Source: Myxococcota bacterium
Lineage (GTDB): Bacteria > Myxococcota_A > UBA796 > UBA9615 > JAKLKC01
Direction: 5' to 3'
NCBI GenBank assembly: GCA_023150875.1
Contig: JAKLKC010000001.1
Location: forward strand, 62,001 to 126,000
Length of the DNA stretch: 64,000 nt
Part shown: positions 58,909-64,000 of the stretch, piece after piece
Layout: each line of letters begins with the position of its first letter
How positions within the stretch are numbered: the stretch's first letter is position 1
Translations under genes and position numbers: made by a program
Notes under the pieces: generated by a model
The model's input: only the letters and a program-made list of their open reading frames with translations
Database searches by the model: none
Told to the model about the DNA's origin: nothing

Positions 58909-60669
58909 TCAGCGCCGCCGTCGGCCCGCCGTCCAACCCAGCAGCAGGAGGGCGAGGCCCGCCCGGGCCGCCGCTCCGCCCGCGGCGGCGTGGGAGCAGC
59001 CCCCTTCGCACCCCTCCTCGCCGCAGCCGGAGTCACCGCCACACCCGGCGTCACCGCCGCAGCCGGCGTCGCAGCCCTCTCCCCCGCACGCCCCGGCGAG
59101 GTCGATCTCCAGGGGGACGGCGGCGGTCGCGTCGAGACCGGCGTAAGCGACGAGCCAGTCCCCTTCCCCCTCGGCGGCGAAGCGGAGGTCGGCGACGGCG
59201 ATGCCCTGGAAGCCGGGCACGCTGAAGGACCCGAGGAGGTCGTCCCCCAGGAGCGCGCCGACCGCCGCGTCGAGCATGGTGGGGACGACGGCCGCGAGGG
59301 CCTCGACGTCGTCCGGGAAGGGCTCGGCGTAGACCACCTCCGCCGCCACGGAGCCCACGTCGACGGCCACCACCGGGGTGATGGCGCCGCCGGTGAGGTC
59401 GACGTCGAGCTGGGCGGGGATCGCGGGCAGTTCCAGGCCGAAGGCGCGGGCCATGCGGGCCTGGCTCATCACCAGGATGTCCAGGGCCACCCCCTCCAAC
59501 TGGAGCGTCACCAGGGGATCCCCCGAGAACGTCGCCCGGGGCGGGGCGAGCACCGCCACGTCCGCCCGGACCGGGGCGTCGTCCCCGTCGGCGAAGTCCA
59601 GCAGCGGTGGGAAGAGCAGCCCCAGGAGGCCGGCGGGGGCGGCGTCGTCCAGGCCGAGGCACAGGGCCCCGGACCGCCAGGCGGCGAGGAGGAGCTGGTC
59701 CACGAGGTCGTTCGGGACCATCAGCGCCGCGGCGTAGGGAGCGCCGGCCCCGTCGGTCGCCGAGAAGGCGGGGGGAGGCCCCGCGGCGGCACCGACGTCC
59801 ACGGGCACGTCCTCGGGCAGGCAGGACGCGGGGACCTCCACGGCGATGGATCCGCCGAGGGTCAGCTCCAGCCCCTCGGCCTCGGTGATGGCGAGGGCGG
59901 AAGGGGCGAGGCGCACCGAGAGGGGGCTCTCGGCGCCCAGGTCGAGGGACGTGTCCATGACCAGCGACGCGAAGGCGCCCTCCACCGCGTCGGCGACCGC
60001 GTCCGGGAGGCCGCCGAGGGCCTCGTCCAGGAAGGGGCCCAGGAGGACCTCCTGCAACGGGACGTCGAAGAGCTCCTCAGCCTCCAGCAGGTACCCGAGG
60101 AGGCAGGCGTCGGGATCGAGGGGGTTGGGGATGGGCAGGAAGTCCACGGCCACGGTCGCGCCCCCCTCGGGCACGACCACGGCGGAGGTCGTGGGGTCCA
60201 GGGCGAGGGCGAGGCCCAGGTCCACGCGGAGGGGGGCGGGATCGAGGGCGAAGGGGCACGCGTCGCTCCCCAGGGGGAGCAGGCAGGTCCCGGAGACGTC
60301 GAGGCTCCCCCCCGCCCCCGACAGGGTGAGGGCGAGGGTGACGTCCAGGCGGCCTTCCCCGGGGGCGATGGAGACCTCGTCCACCGCGACGTCCACGACG
60401 ATCCCCGCCAGGGCGTAGGTCAGGGGAGGATCCCCCTCCACGCAGACCGCCTCCCCGGCGATCCCGTCCAGCGGCAGCGATGTGGGCACCAGGGCGGCGA
60501 CGGCCTCGGCCAGGTCGGCAAAGCCCCCCGGCGGCACCCTGAGCACCGCCGCGCGCTCCAGGTCCAGGGGCAGCCCGATCCCCCCCTCGGCGCGGGCGAT
60601 GCCCCCATCGGCCCCCACCGCCGCCACCCCCACCAGGACCGCCCACCCGCACCGCCACCCGAAGGACAT
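58909..60669 (-). CDS. Secreted protein with Cys-rich MYXO-CTERM-like tail
   Basis: 586 residues with a Sec signal peptide (ARA cleavage near 29). The mature protein is a long acidic beta-rich chain with strand patterns like V(D/A)VxLxxx and several Cys pairs; I recognise no named domain. The C-terminus is unusual: repeated GCGGDxGCG units with about ten Cys in 30 residues, then a hydrophobic Ala/Leu helix and a final RRRR. It looks like an expanded MYXO-CTERM sorting signal. The ATG at 60669 has GGAG upstream. MITE copy B lies about 145 bases upstream, in its promoter region. Confidence 0.75.
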   Translation of the reverse strand: MSFGWRCGWAVLVGVAAVGADGGIARAEGGIGLPLDLERAAVLRVPPGGFADLAEAVAALVPTSLPLDGIAGEAVCVEGDPPLTYALAGIVVDVAVDEVSIAPGEGRLDVTLALTLSGAGGSLDVSGTCLLPLGSDACPFALDPAPLRVDLGLALALDPTTSAVVVPEGGATVAVDFLPIPNPLDPDACLLGYLLEAEELFDVPLQEVLLGPFLDEALGGLPDAVADAVEGAFASLVMDTSLDLGAESPLSVRLAPSALAITEAEGLELTLGGSIAVEVPASCLPEDVPVDVGAAAGPPPAFSATDGAGAPYAAALMVPNDLVDQLLLAAWRSGALCLGLDDAAPAGLLGLLFPPLLDFADGDDAPVRADVAVLAPPRATFSGDPLVTLQLEGVALDILVMSQARMARAFGLELPAIPAQLDVDLTGGAITPVVAVDVGSVAAEVVYAEPFPDDVEALAAVVPTMLDAAVGALLGDDLLGSFSVPGFQGIAVADLRFAAEGEGDWLVAYAGLDATAAVPLEIDLAGACGGEGCDAGCGGDAGCGGDSGCGEEGCEGGCSHAAAGGAAARAGLALLLLGWTAGRRRR

Positions 60670-60813
60670 CGCCAACTCCACAGCTCCCCGCGCCAGGGGA
60701 CCACACCCGCCCCCAGGGAGCAAGGGGCGCGCTGTGCCCCGGGGGACCGAAGGGCCGCGGTCCTTCCCCTGCCGTCCAGCCCTCGACGGGGTCCGCATGC
60801 AGGAAGAACGTAG

Positions 60814-60987
60814 CTTGCCTATCCGTTTGCCGGCCAAAGCCCCGGGCCTCCCCGCTCTTTCCTCTGCGTTCTCTGCGGGCCCTGGACGGGCCACTCTGCG
60901 CCTCTGCGGGCGAGCCAAGGACGGCGAGCCATCTACGACCGCTGGCAGCCATTACGAACCGCCCTGGGCGGCGTCCGGATGGGCATG
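60814..60987 (-). mobile_element. MITE-like element, copy B (174 bp, inverted relative to copy A)
   Basis: Same length as copy A (29111-29284), and its reverse complement aligns along its whole length with scattered substitutions. The left end (TGCCTATCCG at 60816-60825) and right end (CGGATGGGCA at 60976-60985) are inverted repeats with one mismatch. It is flanked by GAACGTAG (60806-60813) and GAATGTAG (60988-60995), an 8-bp target duplication with one change. It sits between the secreted protein gene and the pentapeptide-repeat gene and is non-coding. Confidence 0.85.
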
Positions 60988-61016
60988 GAATGTAGAAGTG
61001 TTGGTACGCGACCCCC

Positions 61017-61553
61017 TCAGATGGGGGGCAGTGGCGGCGGGGGATCGGTGGTCCAACGGACGGTGGCCGCCTGGTCCGGGTCCAGGGCGAGGTCGCTGCG
61101 CTGGGACTCGTGGGCGGTGGCGCCCCGCAGGTCCGCGCCGTCGAAGGAGCATCCGCCGAACGCGCAGCCCCGCAGGTCGGCGCCCCGGAGGTCCGCGCCG
61201 TCGAAGGTGCAGCCCTCGAAGGCGCTCCGCCTGAGGTCGACGTCCCGGAGCACCGCCCGGGAGAAGTCGCACTCGTCGAAGGTGGACTCGACGAGGGCGG
61301 CGCCGCTGAGGTCGCTGTCCTGAAACGCCGTCACGTCGACCTGGCAGCGGACGACCAGCCAGCCGGGCATGGAGAGGCCGGAGAGGTTCCGGTCGTGGAC
61401 CTCGGCGCGCCGGATGGCCATGCGGTCATCGGCGGGAGGCGGGCGGCTCAGGTCGCGGCGCCCGGCGGGGGGAGCGGGGGTGTCGCCCTGGACGAGGTCG
61501 AAGGCCTGGAGCATGCCCCACGAGCTGGCGAAGTCGAGTCGGCGCACGAACAT
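61017..61553 (-). CDS. Pentapeptide-repeat protein
   Basis: 178 residues. About residues 75-145 consist of pentapeptide repeats with central Leu/Phe (DLSGAAL, CDFSRAV, VDLRRSAF, ADLRGADL, CSFDGADLRGA), which fold as a right-handed square beta-helix. No signal peptide is present, so it is cytoplasmic. Some members mimic DNA and protect gyrase, but the array here is short and mixed, and nothing points to that role. The ATG at 61553 follows a strong GGAGG. Confidence 0.85.
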   Translation of the reverse strand: MFVRRLDFASSWGMLQAFDLVQGDTPAPPAGRRDLSRPPPADDRMAIRRAEVHDRNLSGLSMPGWLVVRCQVDVTAFQDSDLSGAALVESTFDECDFSRAVLRDVDLRRSAFEGCTFDGADLRGADLRGCAFGGCSFDGADLRGATAHESQRSDLALDPDQAATVRWTTDPPPPLPPI

Positions 61554-61738
61554 CCGGTACCTCCAGCCTCCCCGGGGCTCCCGGGGGCGGCGCGGATGGT
61601 GCCACACGGGGCCCGCCGCGGCGAGCCCCCGGTGGACCGCGCCCCCGGCCTTGCCCCCGGGACGGGGAGGCGGTACACCCTGGGGGGTCGGCGGCGGTCG
61701 GCGGCGCCCGCAGGCGCGGCCCGCCCCGGCGAGAGACG

Positions 61739-62695
61739 GTGAGCGCCCACCCCTCCCATCCCCTCCCCCTCTCCGCCGCCGGCGCCGATCCCGAGGGGCA
61801 GCGCTGGGTGCGCCGGGCGTGGAGGGCGATGGGGGCGACCGCGGCCGCCCTGGCCCTGATGGCGGCGGTGGCATCGGCGACCCGGGACGCCCTGGTGGCG
61901 CGGGCGGTGCTGGGGGACGCCCTGGGGGCCGCGGAGGCGCGGCGCGCCGCCGCCGACCGGGCCCTCGCCGAGGCGGCGGACCTGAGGGCGGAGGTCGCCG
62001 CCCTGGGGACGCGGCGGGCGGAGTTCGGGGGGCGCGTCGACGGAGACCCCGCCGCCCTGGTGGTGGGGTCTTTGGAGCTGAGCGCCCGGGGCGCCGGCCT
62101 CCAGGTGGTGGCTGTCGAGAGGGCGATCCCCCGGGCCGAAGGCTCCCTCCCCCTCCATCCGGTGACGGCCCGCTTCCGCGGGGATCCCGATCTCGTTCCC
62201 CGGCTGGTGGACGACCTGCTGGACGCCCTGGCCCCCGCGGGGCCGCTGGCCCGGATCTCGGCGCTGGAGCTGGAGCTCCGGTCCTTCCGCCACGAGGAGG
62301 TCGACGGGTGGATCCTGGTGGAGGTCGCGGGAGCGCGTCCGGCACCCCGCCCCGACGGGAGCACCCTGGCTCCGTTTGCCCCCCCTCCCCTGCCACCCGC
62401 CGCCGGGGACCCTCCCCTGCTGGCCCGCGGCCTCGCCGCCCGGCTGGAGGGGGAGAGGAGCCTGCTGGCGGCTCGCCTGGACGCCCTGCTGGACCGAGAG
62501 GCCCTGCTGCTGGCGCGGGATCGGATGCGGGAGGAGGAGGAGGCCGCCGGGGCGTGGATCGCCGCCGCCGCGGACGAAGCCGCCGCCACCCGCCGCGCCA
62601 CTGCCGCCGCCGTGGTCCGCCTCCAGACCTCGGCGATGGGCAAGGCCGGGTTCCGCTTGGAGGGGGGCGAGCGGCGAGTCTACGACGACGACTGA
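61739..62695 (+). CDS. PilO/GspM-like inner-membrane protein
   Basis: 318 residues: a short cytoplasmic N-terminus, one transmembrane helix (MGATAAALALMAAVAS near 31-46), a coiled coil (about 60-95), a ferredoxin-like alpha/beta segment (about 100-200) and a second Ala/Arg/Glu-rich helical stretch. The order of helix, coiled coil and small alpha/beta domain recalls PilO or GspM of type IV pili and type II secretion, but no pil or gsp genes are visible, so this is tentative. GTG start at 61739. Confidence 0.6.
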   Translation: MSAHPSHPLPLSAAGADPEGQRWVRRAWRAMGATAAALALMAAVASATRDALVARAVLGDALGAAEARRAAADRALAEAADLRAEVAALGTRRAEFGGRVDGDPAALVVGSLELSARGAGLQVVAVERAIPRAEGSLPLHPVTARFRGDPDLVPRLVDDLLDALAPAGPLARISALELELRSFRHEEVDGWILVEVAGARPAPRPDGSTLAPFAPPPLPPAAGDPPLLARGLAARLEGERSLLAARLDALLDREALLLARDRMREEEEAAGAWIAAAADEAAATRRATAAAVVRLQTSAMGKAGFRLEGGERRVYDDD

Positions 62696-62723
62696 GGCGC
62701 TGTCCGGACGGGCTCGGGCTCGG

Positions 62724-64000
62724 TCAGAGCACCTGGACCCGGTAGGGGTTCGCCAGCGAGCCGCTGGATCCCTCCCCGCAGCCCCGGACGCGGACGTAGT
62801 ACGACAGGCCGCCCTCCATCGCGGCCGTCACCTTCAGGCTTCCCCAGTACTCGCCACCCCCGGCGGGGACGAGTCGCAGGGGGGTGCTGGGGCCGCCGGC
62901 GACCCGGTAGATCACCTCGACCTCGCAGCCGGTCCGTCCCGGGACGGTCACGCTGAAGGCGAGGGGGCTGCCGCCAATGACGGCGCTGCGCTGGGGATCG
63001 TGGAGGATCCGCGGGGGCGCGCGGGAGGGATCGGCCGCGGGAGGGGGTGCGGAGGTCGCCGGCGTGGGACGGCGCTCGCCACCGTCCGCCGCCGGTCCCG
63101 GGCCCGGCCGTGGGCCCGAGCCGGACGCATCGATGGCTGCCGGGGGACCCCCGGCCGAGGGAGGCGGACCCCGGGGGGGATCGGCCGCCCCCACGCCCAC
63201 CGGGGTCAGCACGGTGGGCCGCCCCTCCGCGATCCGGGGCAGGCGGGCCGCGGGGGAGCCCTCCGGCCCAGGAGGGGCGTCCGGTGCGGGGGCTTCCCCA
63301 CGCGGATCTCCAGAGTCGCCGCCTCCACCCCCGTCGACGGGGCCTTGGGCCTCTTCGCCCCACGGCGACGCGGGGGGGAGGCCGGTCACCGGGTCCGGCC
63401 CGGCCGGAGTCCTGAAGAACACGGCCCACACCATCACCGCCAGCGCGAGGGCCGCGGCGCCCACCATCGCCACCGCCCGGCCCCGGCCCCGCCCGACGCC
63501 GGGCAGGTCCAGGGGCTCCTCCCACTCCCCGGTGTCCAGCCGCGCGGGAGGCGGGCTCGAACGGGGAGGCTCCGGGGGCGAGGGCGGCCCCGCGGACGGC
63601 GCGCGCGGCAGGGGAGGACTCGGCGGAGCGGAAATCCGGACGGGAGCCGGAGCCCCCGCGGAGCCTGGACCGAAGGTCGGGAGCGAGCCCCAGGCCGCCG
63701 GGGCCGGGCCGCCTCCCCCTGGGCTCGGAGCCGTGCGCGCGGGCAGCGCGGCCCGGGGACGGCCGCTGGAGGGTCGCTTCCCCAGGATGTCCCGGGTACG
63801 CACCTCGCGGGCGGTGTCGACATCGTCCCGTACCGCCGGGGCGTCTATCGACCGGGGGCCGAACTCGTCGTCCCGCCAGGGGTCCGCTGCGGGGGAGGCA
63901 CCTCCGGCGGCTCCCCCTCTGGGCGCACCGGATCCGGGCGCCGGGGGCGTAGATGGGGCGGCGGGGCGGGAGGTCTCGACGTCCCCGACCGCCCCTCCCC
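62724..64000 (-). CDS. Proline-rich membrane protein with C-terminal beta domain; 5' end outside the window
   Basis: The frame is open from 62724 to the right edge with no convincing start, so about 425 codons of the C-terminal part are seen. Order: Pro/Ala/Gly-rich disordered region including a DPWRDDEFGPRSIDAPAV segment, one transmembrane helix (MVGAAALALAVMVWAVFF), a second Pro-rich linker, then a domain of about 90 residues (GCEVEVIYRVAGG, GGEYWGSLKVTA, GLSYYVRVRGCG). The last two-thirds match the layout of the Ser/Thr kinase at 47135-49381, so the missing N-terminus may be a kinase; that is inference. A GTG at 63803 is a weaker alternative start. Confidence 0.65.
   Translation of the reverse strand, partial: GGAVGDVETSRPAAPSTPPAPGSGAPRGGAAGGASPAADPWRDDEFGPRSIDAPAVRDDVDTAREVRTRDILGKRPSSGRPRAALPARTAPSPGGGGPAPAAWGSLPTFGPGSAGAPAPVRISAPPSPPLPRAPSAGPPSPPEPPRSSPPPARLDTGEWEEPLDLPGVGRGRGRAVAMVGAAALALAVMVWAVFFRTPAGPDPVTGLPPASPWGEEAQGPVDGGGGGDSGDPRGEAPAPDAPPGPEGSPAARLPRIAEGRPTVLTPVGVGAADPPRGPPPSAGGPPAAIDASGSGPRPGPGPAADGGERRPTPATSAPPPAADPSRAPPRILHDPQRSAVIGGSPLAFSVTVPGRTGCEVEVIYRVAGGPSTPLRLVPAGGGEYWGSLKVTAAMEGGLSYYVRVRGCGEGSSGSLANPYRVQVL

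Overview
The window is very GC-rich, with short intergenic gaps, frequent GTG starts and 4-nt stop/start overlaps. It carries many Cys-anchored lipoproteins, acidic calcium-loop repeats of the CNDGxDNDxDG type, a secreted HExxH protein of the MXAN_6640 kind, and two C-termini shaped like MYXO-CTERM (Cys motif, hydrophobic stretch, Arg cluster). Together these suggest a member of the Myxococcota or a close deltaproteobacterial relative. I cannot place it more finely. No rRNA, tRNA, CRISPR array, transposase or integrase was seen.

Layout. 1-4.3 kb (minus strand): a one-carbon block, fmdB-like to folD, then gcvT-gcvH-gcvP with its own promoter; gcvP runs off the left edge. 4.5-7.5 kb (plus): a degenerate alpha/beta hydrolase coupled to two ArsA/Get3-like ATPases whose P-loop changes are complementary. 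7.6-10.5 kb (minus): a VWA lipoprotein and a UbiB-family kinase. 10.5-16 kb: a lower-GC cassette of three exported proteins, inserted between a metalloprotease-like gene and a second copy of that gene's last 0.58 kb. 16-22 kb: a basic/acidic nucleic-acid-binding-like protein, an ASH-repeat lipoprotein, a membrane protein and an OmpA lipoprotein. 22-29 kb: a ketosynthase pair in an operon with recD2, then a PilZ protein, pyrF, a hypothetical and tatA. 29-40.4 kb (minus): hutI and a four-gene cell-surface operon, including a 1360-residue fusion of protease, beta-propeller, OmpA and barrel regions. 40.9-47.1 kb (plus): a UshA-like lipoprotein, two OB-fold-type lipoproteins and a barrel. 47-53 kb: a Ser/Thr kinase, a Uma2 gene flanked by a duplicated piece of the kinase gene, and a P-loop/TPR protein. 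53-64 kb: a transglutaminase/TPR pair, a secreted Cys-rich-tailed protein, a pentapeptide-repeat protein, a PilO/GspM-like membrane protein, and the 3' part of a proline-rich membrane protein.

Notable structure outside genes. Two 174-bp copies of a MITE-like element (29111-29284 and 60814-60987) have matching terminal inverted repeats and 8-bp target duplications. Two accessory cassettes are each bordered by a duplicated end of the neighbouring gene. Two promoters (4467 and 53291) share a palindrome between -35 and -10. Several recognisable sigma70-like promoters (TTGAC/TTGAA, 16-18 bp, TAnnnT-like) sit so close to start codons that the messages look leaderless.
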